A stretch of 64,000 nucleotides of DNA from Aureimonas mangrovi (GCF_014058705.1 NZ_CP059692.1:248001-312000); one strand, 5' to 3'. Positions 1 to 8,430 are shown, counted from the stretch's first letter. Notes: generated by a model not told the origin, from the sequence alone. Made by a program: numbers and translations.

Positions 1-480
1 GAGGAAGCCGCGCGCGATGGCGGCGCGGTCGGGATGCTCGACGAGGCTGCCATCGGCCTGCCGGCGCGCGAAGGCGAAGCCCTCCGGCAATCTTCCGGGG
101 GTTTCCCCGCGCACCGGCACAAGATCGGGCGGCGGACGGTGAAGCGGTACAGTGAAGCGCGCGGTGCGCTCGGCGGACGCCTCGATCACCGGCTCGTAGT
201 AGCCCGTCACGAACCCCCGGCGGCCGCCTTCCGGCACGACCAGGGCCGGTGAGAAGAAGCGCTCGAAAAATTCACGTGAATCATCGACGGGCCTGAGGGC
301 CGCATGCGCCGCCGGCCGCAGGGAAGCGGCGGAGACGCCGAGCGCGCCGCTCTTCGGCGGCGCATCCGAGAGGATGCGTGCCGCGGAACGCCGAAACGCG
401 TCGAGCGCCGGCGCGAAATCCGCCGCACGCCAGCCGGGAAGCTGCTCGAAGGCGAGGGGGCGAAAGGCCGCGTCGTTCAT
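1..480 (-). CDS. mltA: MltA, membrane-bound lytic murein transglycosylase A (3' end outside window)
   Basis: The first 160 codons are visible; the rest runs off the left edge. The translation starts MNDAAFRPLAFEQLPGW and carries the MltA signature GFVTGYYEP at about residues 89-97. MltA cleaves the MurNAc-GlcNAc bond of peptidoglycan with formation of 1,6-anhydro-MurNAc. No signal peptide is seen at this N-terminus, as is common for alphaproteobacterial MltA entries, so its route to the periplasm is unclear from here. The ATG lies 18 bases past the stop of the Tim44-like gene on the same strand, so the two are probably co-transcribed. A weak parS-like 16-mer lies inside the gene at 268-283, read here as Asp-Ser-Arg-Glu. 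Confidence 0.88.
   Translation of the reverse strand, partial: MNDAAFRPLAFEQLPGWRAADFAPALDAFRRSAARILSDAPPKSGALGVSAASLRPAAHAALRPVDDSREFFERFFSPALVVPEGGRRGFVTGYYEPVIEASAERTARFTVPLHRPPPDLVPVRGETPGRLPEGFAFARRQADGSLVEHPDRAAIARGFL
268..283. other. Weak parS-like site (12 of 16) inside mltA
   Basis: The 16-mer AAATTCACGTGAATCA keeps the 10-bp palindromic core TTCACGTGAA of the ParB site TGTTTCACGTGAAACA but has four mismatches in the flanks. It is the outermost and weakest of eight such sites in the window, so binding by ParB is doubtful. Confidence 0.35.
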
Positions 481-498
481 GGCGCGCGGGCCTTCAGC

Positions 499-1194
499 CT
501 ATTCGTCTTCGGATTCGGTCTCGACGAGCTTCCAGTTCGGATCGCGGGCGCGCGTGTCGCGCGCGAAGGTCCACACGTCGCGGACCTCGACCACGGTCTC
601 CGGGTCGCCCTCGATCACCTCGCCGCTCGGCTTGACCACCGCCGAGATGAGCTGAGAGACGATGCGCACCGTCACCAGCGCCTCGCGGTCCTTCAGCTCG
701 GCGCCGACGATCTTGGCCTCGTCGATGCCGACGAAGGAGGACTGCATGCGCTCGCCGCGCTCCTCGCGGCCGGCGATCGCCGCCTCGAAGCCCTGGTAGA
801 CCTCCGGCGACAGAAGATTGCGCAGGAGCGCGCGGTCACCGTCCGCGAACGCGGTGACGACCATCTCGTAAGCGGCCTTGGCGCCTTCCATGAAGGCCGG
901 CACGTCGAAATCGGGATCGGCATCGCGGATGCGGCGCAGTTCGCTGTTCAGAGGCGTGCCGACTTCGGCGACCGCGTCGATCGTCTCGTAGCTGGCGCGC
1001 GGCGCCGCGCCCGCCTGGCCGGCACGCCGGTTCGGCAGCGTCACCACGTTGCCGGGCTGGGCGCTCGGCTGCTCGTTGCGCGAGTATGGATCATAGGGCG
1101 GACGCTCGTTGCCGGTGCGCCGGCCGAGCACGGAGCGCAGCTGGTAGAGCACGATCACCGTGACAACAATGAAGAAGATCGTGCCAAAACCCAT
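499..1194 (-). CDS. Tim44/TimA-family membrane-anchored protein
   Basis: A 231-residue protein. The start MGFGTIFFIVVTVIVLYQL is one N-terminal membrane helix (residues about 4-19). A polar, proline-rich linker follows, then a C-terminal domain of the Tim44-like type (NTF2 fold) from about residue 75. The mitochondrial homologue links the TIM23 channel to Hsp70. The bacterial role is less settled and this is a family assignment only. The reading frame is open further upstream, but the extra residues overlap the divergent fxsA and look like antisense; the ATG at 1194 gives the usual family N-terminus. It is followed closely by mltA, a common alphaproteobacterial pairing. Confidence 0.85.
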   Translation of the reverse strand: MGFGTIFFIVVTVIVLYQLRSVLGRRTGNERPPYDPYSRNEQPSAQPGNVVTLPNRRAGQAGAAPRASYETIDAVAEVGTPLNSELRRIRDADPDFDVPAFMEGAKAAYEMVVTAFADGDRALLRNLLSPEVYQGFEAAIAGREERGERMQSSFVGIDEAKIVGAELKDREALVTVRIVSQLISAVVKPSGEVIEGDPETVVEVRDVWTFARDTRARDPNWKLVETESEDE

Positions 1195-1372
1195 CCTGCC
1201 GTCTTTCGCCCGTATCGTGGAAAGAAGTTCGCAGGATATAGTCGTCCCACGTCGCGCATTCAAATTCGCGCCGATCCATCCTATCTCGGAGTTCCGTGGC
1301 CGCGACAAGGCATTCCAGCTTCGCCGGCGATCAAAACCTCGTCGCAGCGCGAACGACCAGCGAGATCCTTCC

Positions 1373-1924
1373 ATGCCTCTCCTTCTGGCCCTTCTCTCCC
1401 TTCTGGCGCTGCCGCTGGCCGAGATCGCCGTGTTCATCGCCGTCGGATCCGAGATCGGTGTCGGCTGGACGCTGCTCCTGATCGTCGCCTCCATGCTGGT
1501 CGGCATCCTTCTCGTGCGCCGCCAGAGTTTCTCGACGCTGCAGGCCGCCCGCGCCCAGGCGCGCGCCGGCAATGTCCCCGCCCGCGAGATGGCGCACGGG
1601 GCGATGATCGTCTTCGCCGGCATCCTCCTGATCCTGCCGGGCTTCATCACCGACGTCCTCGGCCTTCTCCTCATGGTGCCGCCGATCCGTGACCTCGTCT
1701 GGGGTTGGCTCTCGCGCCGCGTCGTCGTCACCAGCGTCCGCGGCGGGCCGGCAACGGCCTCTCGCGGTTCCCCGCGCGGCCCTTCGCGAGGCGGCGTGGT
1801 CGATCTCGACGAGGGCGAGTTCACGCGCCGTCCCGACCTCGACGGCGGCGAACCGGATCCGGACAGCCCCTGGCGCGACGAGCCCCGCACGATCGGGGAC
1901 GATACGCCGCGCGAGGGTCGCTAG
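1373..1924 (+). CDS. fxsA: FxsA family cytoplasmic membrane protein
   Basis: 183 residues starting MPLLLALLSLLALPLAEIAVF. Hydrophobic segments at about 1-20, 26-45 and 75-100, including LILPGFITDVLGLLLMVPP, match the FxsA family; E. coli FxsA relieves exclusion of phage T7 by the F plasmid. The C-terminal third (from about residue 125) is a charged tail rich in Arg, Asp and Pro that is longer than in E. coli. The gene is divergent from the Tim44-like gene and about 200 bases upstream of secB. The normal cellular function of the family is not known. The start was chosen because the frame upstream of 1373 has no family similarity. Confidence 0.85.
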   Translation: MPLLLALLSLLALPLAEIAVFIAVGSEIGVGWTLLLIVASMLVGILLVRRQSFSTLQAARAQARAGNVPAREMAHGAMIVFAGILLILPGFITDVLGLLLMVPPIRDLVWGWLSRRVVVTSVRGGPATASRGSPRGPSRGGVVDLDEGEFTRRPDLDGGEPDPDSPWRDEPRTIGDDTPREGR

Positions 1925-1931
1925 GCCGATC

Positions 1932-1968
1932 GTCCTTTCGGCCGCGCAGAGGTCTCTGACCTATCGAA
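1932..1968 (+). repeat. Degenerate intergenic repeat, copy A
   Basis: The blocks GTCCTTTCG, CGCGCA and TATCGAA occur in this order with gaps of 2 and 13 bases. The same three blocks recur between rho and the YbaK-like gene at 12392-12425 with gaps of 2 and 10. A small hairpin GGTC-tct-GACC sits between the last two blocks here. Origin and function are unknown. Confidence 0.35.
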
Positions 1969-1987
1969 CCGACGCTTCAGGCTTTGC

Positions 1988-2007
1988 GAAAACCGTGTTC
2001 GGTTTTC
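1988..2007. other. Perfect 8-bp inverted repeat between fxsA and secB
   Basis: GAAAACCG, loop TGTT, CGGTTTTC. This is a perfect 8-bp stem, but no T-run follows, so it is not a typical intrinsic terminator. It may be a transcription end point that relies on Rho, or an operator upstream of secB. Confidence 0.4.
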
Positions 2008-2132
2008 GGGCCGATGCCGTAGCGGGTTCTGAAACCTTGTAAGGTCACGCGCGCGCGTGCTAGCAGCCCGCGCGAGGAGGCCCGGCGGCCCCTCGAGGCG
2101 CGACAAGCGCGAAACCCGTAGAGGAAGACCCG

Positions 2133-2666
2133 ATGTCCGACACCGCGAACACGCCGAACGGCGCGCAGGCCAACGGCGGGGCTCCGGCGTCCGCCACGCC
2201 GGCCAAGGCGCCCTCCGTCAACATCCTCGCGCAGTACATCAAGGATTTGTCCTTCGAGAGCCCGAAGGCGCCCGCCGCCCTGCGCACGCAGACGAAGTCT
2301 CCCGCGATCAACATCGGCGTCAACGTCGCCGCCAATCCGGTCGCAGGCACCGAGAACGAATACGACGTCAAGCTCACGCTGAACGCGCGGGCGGGCGAGG
2401 GCGACGACACGCTCTTCCACGCCGAGCTCGTCTATGGCGGCGTCTTCCGCCTGACCAACCTGTCGAAGGAGCACGTGCTGCCGGTGCTCTTCATCGAGTG
2501 CCCGCGCCTGCTCTTCCCCTTCGCGCGCCAGATCATCGCCGACGTTTCGCGCAATGGCGGCTTCCCGCCGCTGATGATCGACCCGATCGACTTCACGGCA
2601 CTGTTCCAGCAGCGGCTGGCAGAGGAGCGCGCCAAGGCGCAGGTCCAGCCGAGCGCCAACGCCTGA
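2133..2666 (+). CDS. secB: SecB protein-export chaperone
   Basis: 177 residues. SecB is a cytosolic tetramer that keeps preproteins unfolded and hands them to SecA. The core from about residue 25 ([16 protein letters not shown]) to about 165 covers the whole family fold, including [26 protein letters not shown] near the C-terminal half, the part of the family alignment that is best conserved (given here in two stretches: [12 protein letters not shown] and [14 protein letters not shown]). The first 25 residues are a low-complexity Asn/Ala/Pro leader seen in alphaproteobacterial SecB. A clear intrinsic terminator follows at 2692-2720. It neighbours dnaQ and coaE as in many Rhizobiales. Confidence 0.95.
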   Translation: MSDTANTPNGAQANGGAPASATPAKAPSVNILAQYIKDLSFESPKAPAALRTQTKSPAINIGVNVAANPVAGTENEYDVKLTLNARAGEGDDTLFHAELVYGGVFRLTNLSKEHVLPVLFIECPRLLFPFARQIIADVSRNGGFPPLMIDPIDFTALFQQRLAEERAKAQVQPSANA

Positions 2667-2691
2667 GGGCGGACGATCTTCGAGACTTCGG

Positions 2692-2720
2692 CGGCGCCCT
2701 TCGGGGCGCCGTTTTCGTTT
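2692..2720 (+). terminator. Intrinsic terminator of secB
   Basis: Stem CGGCGCCC, loop TTCG, GGGCGCCG, then TTTTCGTTT. It lies 25 bases after the secB stop and just before the convergent end of dnaQ. Confidence 0.85.
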
Positions 2721-2726
2721 CGGCGC

Positions 2727-3449
2727 TTATTCGGCCGCGACGGCTTCAGGCGCGGCCCAGAAGCGTGGCCAGGCCGGCTCGTCGCCGAGCGTTGCGACGA
2801 AGGCGCGGTGCGCGGCGTCCTCCTGCGCGGTGACGCGCGAGGGCAGGGGCACGGGGCGCGGTTTGGCCCGGCGCCAGTTGCGCGCGTGCCCGCCGCCCAC
2901 ACCGCCGCGCTCGTCGTCGGACAGGAGCAGCGCGGCCTGCCGGCCGCCGATCAGCTCGATATAGACCTGCGCCAGAAGGTGCGAATCGATCAGCGCGCCG
3001 TGCTTGTCGCGCCGCGTCGTGTCCACCGAGAAGCGCGAGCAGAGCGCGTCGAGCGTCGCCGGGGCCATCGGAAACTTGCGCCGTGCCATCGGCAAAGTGT
3101 CGATGATCCGCGTTTCGGGAATCGGCGGACGTCCGAGGCGCTCGAGCTCGGCGTTGAGGAAGCGCATGTCGAAGGTGGCGTTGTGCGCGATCAGGACGGC
3201 GTCGTCGAAGAAGTCGCTGAACTCCTCGACGATCTCTGAGAACAGCGGCTTGTCGGCCAGGAATTCGTCGGAGAGGCCGTGGACGTCGAAGGCGCCGGGA
3301 TCGACCTTGCGGCCTGCGGGCCGCACGAAGCAGTGGAACTCGCGGCCCGTCGGGATGTGGTTCCACAGTTCCACGCCGCCGATCTCGATCACGCGGTCGG
3401 CCTCGAAGTCGAGGCCGGTGGTCTCGGTGTCGAAGACGATTTCACGCAT
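2727..3449 (-). CDS. dnaQ: DNA polymerase III epsilon subunit (3'-5' proofreading exonuclease)
   Basis: 240 residues. It is a DEDDh exonuclease that removes mismatched bases as part of the Pol III core. Exo I is FDTETTGL at residues 6-13 (metal ligands D7 and E9), Exo II is AHNATFDMRFL, and Exo III is HGALIDS with the catalytic His and last Asp. The start MREIVFDTETTG is the family N-terminus; the frame is open 17 codons further but that part is not conserved. Same strand as coaE and aroE, in an order (coaE-dnaQ-secB) typical of Rhizobiales. Confidence 0.95.
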   Translation of the reverse strand: MREIVFDTETTGLDFEADRVIEIGGVELWNHIPTGREFHCFVRPAGRKVDPGAFDVHGLSDEFLADKPLFSEIVEEFSDFFDDAVLIAHNATFDMRFLNAELERLGRPPIPETRIIDTLPMARRKFPMAPATLDALCSRFSVDTTRRDKHGALIDSHLLAQVYIELIGGRQAALLLSDDERGGVGGGHARNWRRAKPRPVPLPSRVTAQEDAAHRAFVATLGDEPAWPRFWAAPEAVAAE

Positions 3450-3554
3450 GGAGCACTCCCGGTCTTCGCCCGGTGTGCCGCAGCGAGCCGCCGCGCGCAA
3501 GAACGCGGCGCGCTTATCAAACGGCTTAAACCGATGTTCCTGCTTTGTTTTCGA

Positions 3555-4142
3555 TCACGGGACCGTGAGGATCGCCTGATGCACCGCTTCGATCTGGAGG
3601 CGCGTCTCTTCGACAGGCCCGGAGGTGTCGATCACATAGTCGGCGCGCGCGCGCTTCTCGGCGTCGGGCATCTGCTTCTCCAGGATCGCCTCGAACTTCT
3701 GCGCGCTCATGCCGGGGCGCGACAGGACGCGCTCGCGCTGGATGTCGGCCGGCGCCGAGACGACCACGATCTTGTCGAGCGCCTTCTCGCGCCCGGTCTC
3801 GAAGAGAAGCGGGATGTCGAGGAGGATGGCGGGCGTTCCCTTCGCGCGCTCTGCCGCGATGAAGGCGGCTTCCTCCTCGCGCACCATCGGGTGTACCAGC
3901 GCCTCGAGCGCCGCGAGCGCTTCGCCGTCGCCGAGAACGCGGGTACCGAGCGCGGCGCGGTCGACGACACCGTCCCGGACCGTGCCGGGAAACAGGGACT
4001 CCACCTTCGGCGCCGCGCGTCCGGCATAGAGCGCATGCACCGCGTCGTCGGCCGAATGGACGGGCATGCCGAGCGCGGCGAAGGCTTTGGCCGCCGTGGT
4101 CTTTCCCATGCCGATGGAGCCTGTGAGGCCGACGAGGATCAT
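3555..4142 (-). CDS. coaE: Dephospho-CoA kinase
   Basis: 195 residues. It phosphorylates the 3'-hydroxyl of dephospho-CoA, the last step of CoA synthesis. The P-loop GSIGMGKT is at residues 8-15 of [16 protein letters not shown], followed by the family stretch [11 protein letters not shown] and the lid-side motif [11 protein letters not shown]. The frame is open far upstream, but the ATG at 4142 gives the standard N-terminus and sits 8 bases past the stop of the upstream NTF2-like gene. Part of a tight same-strand run maf-aroE-(NTF2-like)-coaE-dnaQ. Confidence 0.95.
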   Translation of the reverse strand: MILVGLTGSIGMGKTTAAKAFAALGMPVHSADDAVHALYAGRAAPKVESLFPGTVRDGVVDRAALGTRVLGDGEALAALEALVHPMVREEEAAFIAAERAKGTPAILLDIPLLFETGREKALDKIVVVSAPADIQRERVLSRPGMSAQKFEAILEKQMPDAEKRARADYVIDTSGPVEETRLQIEAVHQAILTVP

Positions 4143-4150
4143 CCGGGCCC

Positions 4151-4573
4151 TCAATCGTTGACGACGGTGACGATGCGCCAGTCGTCCCCTTCGGTGAGGA
4201 CGAGCGTGTAGTGGCACCGGAAGGACAGCGCCTCCTCCCCGTCCTCGCGCTCCTGTCGCCAGTCGAGGACGGCAAAGGCGCAGGTGCCTTCCACCACGAT
4301 GTCGACGATATCGAAATCCGAGCGCACGATTTCCTCGCGCTCCAGAACGGAGAGAAGCGCCTCGACATTCTCCATCAGCTCGTCGCGGTCGGCGAAGACG
4401 TTGCCGCGGCCGAACTGCCAGATCGTCGCCGGATAGAGGAAGCAATCGGCGATCGCCTCGCCATCGAAATCGTCGAAGCCGTCGCGATAACCGATGAAGA
4501 CGTCCTCGACCCCCGCCTCCTGCGTGTCCACGCCGTCCAGATCGCCTTCGGCGTCCATCACCCTGTCGTCCAT
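4151..4573 (-). CDS. Small NTF2/SnoaL-like protein of unknown function
   Basis: 140 residues, strongly acidic. The pattern of an N-terminal helix ([19 protein letters not shown]), the [15 protein letters not shown] helix and C-terminal strands ending [20 protein letters not shown] fits the NTF2/SnoaL/DUF4440 cone fold. No catalytic residues can be assigned. A strong ribosome site (GGAGGCGGAG) precedes the ATG. It is wedged between aroE and coaE with gaps of about 10 bases on both sides, so it is surely co-transcribed with them; a link to shikimate or CoA metabolism is not shown. Confidence 0.75.
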   Translation of the reverse strand: MDDRVMDAEGDLDGVDTQEAGVEDVFIGYRDGFDDFDGEAIADCFLYPATIWQFGRGNVFADRDELMENVEALLSVLEREEIVRSDFDIVDIVVEGTCAFAVLDWRQEREDGEEALSFRCHYTLVLTEGDDWRIVTVVND

Positions 4574-4583
4574 CTCCGCCTCC

Positions 4584-5432
4584 TCAGGCGCCTGCGTCCT
4601 TCGTCACCAGCGCGCGCAACGCCTCGCTGACCTCGGGGCGGACCCCGAACCAGCGCTCGAAACCCGGCACGGCCTGGTGCAGCAGCATGCCGAGCCCGCC
4701 GGCCGTGCGCAAACCCCGCGCGGCGGCCGCCGCCAGAAGCGGCGTCACCGCCGGCACGTAGACGATGTCGGTGACGAGCGCATGGCCGGGCAGGGCGTCG
4801 AGCTCAGGCAGCGCGCCGTCGCCGTCCAGACCCGCACCGGTCTTCGGCGAGGGCCGCGTGTTGACGAGGAGATCGCAGGCGCGAAGACACTCGGCCTCGC
4901 GATCGAGGCCATGCGCTTCGACGGCCGGGCCGAAGGCGCTCGCCAGCGCTTCGGCCCGCGCCGCATTGCGGTTCACGACGCGCACGCGCCCGATCCCGGC
5001 TGCGATCAGCGCGTGGACGACGGCGCGCGCGGCGCCCCCCGCCCCCAGCACCACCGCCTCGCCGGCATCGCGCCAGCCGGGCAGGAGTTCGTCGAGATTG
5101 GCCGAAAAGCCGTAGGAATCGGTGTTGCCGCCGATCAGAACCCCGTCCTCGAACCAGAGCGTGTTCACCGCGCCGATCGCTTGCGCCGCGCCGTCGCGGC
5201 GCGCGACCGCGGCGACCGCGGCCTCCTTGTGCGGAATGGTGACGTTGCCGCCGGCATAACCCGCCTGCCGCAGCCCGCCGAGGAAATCTGCGAAGTTCTG
5301 CGGCTCCACCGCCAGCGCCTCGTAGCGCCCTGCAATGCCGTATCGCTCGAGCCAGTGCCCGTGGATCAGCGGCGAGCGCGAATGGGCGATCGGCCACCCG
5401 GTGACGAAGGCGCGCGCACCGCTTTCAGACAT
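4584..5432 (-). CDS. aroE: Shikimate dehydrogenase
   Basis: 282 residues. It reduces 3-dehydroshikimate to shikimate with NADPH in aromatic amino acid synthesis. Visible features are the shikimate-binding SRSPLIH at 18-24, the catalytic Lys in TIPHKE (K69), the NTD triad at 103-105 (catalytic Asp), and the dinucleotide-binding loop LGAGGAARA at about 129-136. The ATG at 5432 overlaps the last bases of maf (ATGTCTGA), a translational-coupling arrangement. A GTG three codons further upstream is a less likely start. Confidence 0.94.
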   Translation of the reverse strand: MSESGARAFVTGWPIAHSRSPLIHGHWLERYGIAGRYEALAVEPQNFADFLGGLRQAGYAGGNVTIPHKEAAVAAVARRDGAAQAIGAVNTLWFEDGVLIGGNTDSYGFSANLDELLPGWRDAGEAVVLGAGGAARAVVHALIAAGIGRVRVVNRNAARAEALASAFGPAVEAHGLDREAECLRACDLLVNTRPSPKTGAGLDGDGALPELDALPGHALVTDIVYVPAVTPLLAAAAARGLRTAGGLGMLLHQAVPGFERWFGVRPEVSEALRALVTKDAGA

Positions 5433-6027
5433 CGAGGGCACCGAGTTCGCGCAATTTGCCCAGGAGCGGCAGGAGCGGCAGGCCGACGATGGTGAAGTGG
5501 TCGCCCTCGATGCGCTCCATCAACGTGATGCCTGGCCCCTCCACCTGATACGCCCCGACGCAGGACAGCGCCGCCTCTCCGGCTTTGGCCAGATAACGCC
5601 CGATCTCCGGCGGCGTCAGCTTTCGAAAAGTGATATCGGCGCTGTCGGCGAGACGCCACAGGACCTCGCCGTCCCGCGCGATGACGACGGCGCTCGTCAG
5701 GCGGTGCGTGCGACCGGACAGCGAGAGGAGCTGGCGGCGCGCCTCCTCCATGTCGGCCGGCTTGTGCAGCGCCGCGCCGCCGAGGTCCAGCGTCTGGTCC
5801 GCACCGATGACGAGGGCACCCGGAGAACGCTCGGACACGTCGACCGCCTTCGCTTCCGCCAGCACCTCCGCGATATCCGCCGGGCTCGCGCCGCTGCGCT
5901 CCAGCGGAGCCTCCAGTTCACGCTCGTCCAGCGTGGACGGGCTGACGGTGAAGGCAAGCCCGGCATTCCTCAAGAGCGCCGCGCGGTGTGTGCTGCCCGA
6001 AGCCAGCACGATCTTTTGGCTGCTCAA
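5425..6027 (-). CDS. maf: Maf-like nucleoside triphosphate pyrophosphatase
   Basis: About 200 residues. Maf proteins hydrolyse modified or canonical pyrimidine NTPs to NMPs and restrict cell division or misincorporation. The N-terminus [14 protein letters not shown] and the central IGADQTL (general base Asp) are family motifs. Start choice: TTG at 6027 is preceded by GGAGGAG with a 6-base gap and gives the normal Maf N-terminus; a TTG seven codons upstream (6048) is possible. In many relatives a PPDK-regulatory (DUF299) gene lies between maf and hemE; here there is only the origin-like gap. Confidence 0.9.
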   Translation of the reverse strand: MSSQKIVLASGSTHRAALLRNAGLAFTVSPSTLDERELEAPLERSGASPADIAEVLAEAKAVDVSERSPGALVIGADQTLDLGGAALHKPADMEEARRQLLSLSGRTHRLTSAVVIARDGEVLWRLADSADITFRKLTPPEIGRYLAKAGEAALSCVGAYQVEGPGITLMERIEGDHFTIVGLPLLPLLGKLRELGALDV

Positions 6028-6225
6028 AACGGTCTCCTCCGGTGTCAACGCACCCCTTCCGGGGTCCTTAAGTTTTTATTCAAACTTCCCGGCCTAGTTT
6101 TAGGAGTGCCGATGGAACGATTCCATCGCTCGTGGATTCGATTTGAGCGCCGCGCGCAAGGGACGTCGTGCGAACGGCCCCATGATTCTGCGGTGCATGT
6201 GGGAATCGGTGGGCGACGGCCCCAA

Positions 6226-6245
6226 GCGAAATCGATCGATTTCGC
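6226..6245. repeat. Perfect 20-bp palindrome in the candidate origin
   Basis: GCGAAATCGATCGATTTCGC reads the same on both strands. It ends three bases before the first DnaA-box-like site. It could be a binding site for a dimeric regulator or a DNA-bending protein; no family assignment is possible. Confidence 0.7.
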
Positions 6246-6525
6246 GCCTGCGGATAAGCCGGTCTGTCATCCACAGGTCACATGCAGGCGCGGCTTGTGC
6301 CGGGCGCTTCTGTGGATCGTGGACGAATCGCCCGCCGGGTTCGCCCAGCCGAGACACTCTTCCACGACTGTCCCCGCAGCCTCTCCCGGCAGATCGCCTT
6401 GAATCTGCTAGCAACTGGCCTGTTTTCCGCAGCGCGTGTCCGCACGGCGCAGCGCCGGCCCGACGGCCCCTGCGTCAGAGGGGACAGCCTCGCTCGCGGC
6501 TGTGAATTCCCGTGATCCACCGAGT

Positions 6526-6568
6526 CATAGAATCAGAAATCTCTCTCTTTAAGAATTTCTTTTCTATG
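6526..6568. other. AT-rich interrupted inverted repeat upstream of hemE (possible unwinding element)
   Basis: Outer arms CATAGA (6526-6531) and TCTATG (6563-6568) and inner arms AGAAAT (6535-6540) and ATTTCT (6555-6560) flank CTCTCTCTTTAAGA. GC content is far below the surroundings. It suits a DNA unwinding element or the hemE promoter region; the hemE start is 62 bases downstream. Confidence 0.4.
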
Positions 6569-6630
6569 GGAGCCTGTGCGAGACACGCTGGCGTCCGGCA
6601 TCCCTCAGCCGGGAAACGAGCAGGACCTTC

Positions 6631-7650
6631 ATGACCAGCCGCAAGCTTCTTCGCGTCCTCGAGGGCGAGAGCCTTCTCCCGCCTCCGGTCTGGCTGATGC
6701 GCCAGGCGGGGCGCTACCTTCCCGAATACCGGGCGACGCGTGAGAAGGCCGGCGGCTTCCTTGAACTGTGCTACAATCCCGATCTCGCGAGCGAGGTGAC
6801 GCTCCAGCCGATCCGCCGCTTCGGCTTCGATGCCGCGATCCTCTTCTCCGACATTCTCGTCATCCCCGATGCGCTCTCGCGCAACGTGCGCTTCGTGCAA
6901 GGGGAGGGGCCGCGCATGGACCCGATCGCCGCGCACGAGATCGCCGCGCTCGATCCCTCGCGGGCTGAGGCGCATCTCGCCCCGGTCATCGAGACCGTCG
7001 GCCGCCTGCGCGCCGAACTTCCGGACGAGACGGCGCTGATCGGCTTCTGCGGCGCGCCCTGGACGGTCGCGACCTACATGATCGCGGGGCGCGGGACACC
7101 GGACCAGGCGCCCGCGAGGCTCTTCGCCTATCGCGAGCCCGAGGCGATGGAAAAGCTCCTCTCCCTCCTGGCCGAGATGAGCGCGGACTATCTGATCCGC
7201 CAGTTGAAGGCTGGCGCGGACTGCGTGCAGATCTTCGATTCCTGGGCGGGCGTCCTCGACGAGATTTCCTTCCAGCGCTTCTCCGTCGCGCCGACGCGCG
7301 CGATCGTGGAGCGCGTGCGCGCCGCCGTGCCGGGTGCGAAGATCATCGGCTTTGCCAAGGGCGCCGGGCCGCTTCTTTCGGCCTATCGCGAGGGCACGGG
7401 CGTCACGGCGATCGGGCTCGACTGGTCGGTGCCCTTCAGCCACGCGGCCGAACTCCAGAGGCAGGGCCCCGTGCAGGGCAATCTCGATCCGCTCCGCCTC
7501 ATCGCCGGCGGGCGGGCGCTGGAGGAAGGCGTCGATGCCATCCTGGAGGCGCTCGGCGGCGGCCCCCTGATCTTCAATCTCGGCCACGGCATCACGCCTG
7601 ACGCACCGATCGCCCATGTCGAGGCGCTCTTGAAGCGCCTGCGCGGATAG
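6631..7650 (+). CDS. hemE: Uroporphyrinogen decarboxylase
   Basis: 339 residues. It decarboxylates the four acetate side chains of uroporphyrinogen III to give coproporphyrinogen III in heme synthesis. The active-site loop [16 protein letters not shown] is at about residues 19-34, and [14 protein letters not shown] and QIFDSWAG are also standard. Length is normal for the family. It is followed by hemJ, the last-but-one heme step, so the pair forms a heme unit. Its position beside the origin-like gap is the classical alphaproteobacterial arrangement. Confidence 0.97.
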   Translation: MTSRKLLRVLEGESLLPPPVWLMRQAGRYLPEYRATREKAGGFLELCYNPDLASEVTLQPIRRFGFDAAILFSDILVIPDALSRNVRFVQGEGPRMDPIAAHEIAALDPSRAEAHLAPVIETVGRLRAELPDETALIGFCGAPWTVATYMIAGRGTPDQAPARLFAYREPEAMEKLLSLLAEMSADYLIRQLKAGADCVQIFDSWAGVLDEISFQRFSVAPTRAIVERVRAAVPGAKIIGFAKGAGPLLSAYREGTGVTAIGLDWSVPFSHAAELQRQGPVQGNLDPLRLIAGGRALEEGVDAILEALGGGPLIFNLGHGITPDAPIAHVEALLKRLRG

Positions 7651-7747
7651 CGCTGCGGGACTGGCGTCGGGCAAAACGCCCCGTTGGATTCCCGCCGGCG
7701 GCGCGTTACTCAGTCTCGAACCGTTCCAGGATATTCGCGAGACATCG

Positions 7748-8296
7748 ATGACCGCCGCCCATGACACAGACCGTCCGGCCCCTGATCGTCCCGCGAGGGA
7801 TCGCTCGGGCATGATCGCCGGCATTGGCGGGCTCGTCCTCGCCGTCGTCCTGTTCGGCTTCGTGCCGCTCTCGGCCTCGCTCTGGGTCACCGCGCTGCAT
7901 GTCGTGGCGGTGATCTCCTGGATGGCGGGGATGCTCTATCTGCCGCGCCTGTTCGTCTACCACGCCGAGGCCGGCCCCGGTTCGCCGCTGTCCGCGACCT
8001 TCAAGGTCATGGAGCGGCGCCTGATGAACGGCATCATCAACCCCGCCATGATCGTCACCTGGATCGCCGGTCTCTGGCTCGCCTGGAACGTCTTCGCCTT
8101 TCAGGGGGGCTGGCTGCACGCCAAGATCGCGCTCGTCGTCGTGCTCTCGGGCATCCACGGCTATCTCTCGGCCTCGCGCAAGCGCTTCGCGCGCGACCGC
8201 AACGTCAAGTCGGCTAGACACTGGCGCATCCTGAACGAGGTGCCGGCGGTCTTGATGGTCGCGATCGTCATTCTCGTCATCGTCAAGCCGTTCTGA
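7748..8296 (+). CDS. hemJ: Protoporphyrinogen oxidase HemJ
   Basis: 182 residues, an integral membrane protein (former UPF0093) that oxidises protoporphyrinogen IX to protoporphyrin IX. About four hydrophobic segments are seen. The family stretch LHVVAVISWMAGMLYLPRLF with a conserved His, and the second core RLMNGIINPAMIVTWIAG, are present; the C-terminus ends KPF. The first 20 residues are a polar, Pro/Arg/Asp-rich extension. It lies 97 bases after hemE on the same strand and a terminator follows at 8431. Confidence 0.93.
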   Translation: MTAAHDTDRPAPDRPARDRSGMIAGIGGLVLAVVLFGFVPLSASLWVTALHVVAVISWMAGMLYLPRLFVYHAEAGPGSPLSATFKVMERRLMNGIINPAMIVTWIAGLWLAWNVFAFQGGWLHAKIALVVVLSGIHGYLSASRKRFARDRNVKSARHWRILNEVPAVLMVAIVILVIVKPF

Positions 8297-8430
8297 GGCT
8301 TTCGCCTCGCACCACAGCGGCTCTGGCTGCTGCTCGGCCAGGCCTCCGAAGCCGGGAAGCCGAAGATCGTTGGTGCCGAACGATCTCGATGGCTCCGTGG
8401 ACTTCTTCGACGAGGCGTAGGATGGAGGGG

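Larger units (their letters stand above)
6028..6630. other. Candidate chromosomal origin (oriC) between maf and hemE
   Basis: A 603-base stretch without a convincing gene. It holds two near-consensus DnaA boxes in opposite orientation, TGCGGATAA at 6249-6257 and TCATCCACA at 6267-6275 (each one mismatch from TGTGGATAA/TTATCCACA), and two weaker ones, TGTGGATCG at 6311-6319 and TGATCCACC at 6513-6521. A perfect 20-bp palindrome is at 6226-6245. AT-rich patches lie at 6068-6090 and 6526-6568. Seven GANTC (CcrM methylation) sites start at 6135, 6184, 6203, 6325, 6401, 6522 and 6530. In Caulobacter the origin adjoins hemE, and related alphaproteobacteria share this neighbourhood; parAB follows 10 kb to the right. 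Assignment as oriC is inference from position and motifs. Confidence 0.6.

Noticed and set aside
6068-6083. TTAA-n7-TTCA upstream of maf as a CtrA-binding site.
   Set aside because: The second half has a mismatch and the region is AT-rich by itself; one imperfect match is not enough.
8298-8408. An open stretch after hemJ ending in DLDGSVDFFDEA and a stop, possible small gene or frameshifted hemJ tail.
   Set aside because: No start codon or ribosome site in frame, HemJ is already full length, and the peptide is not recognised.
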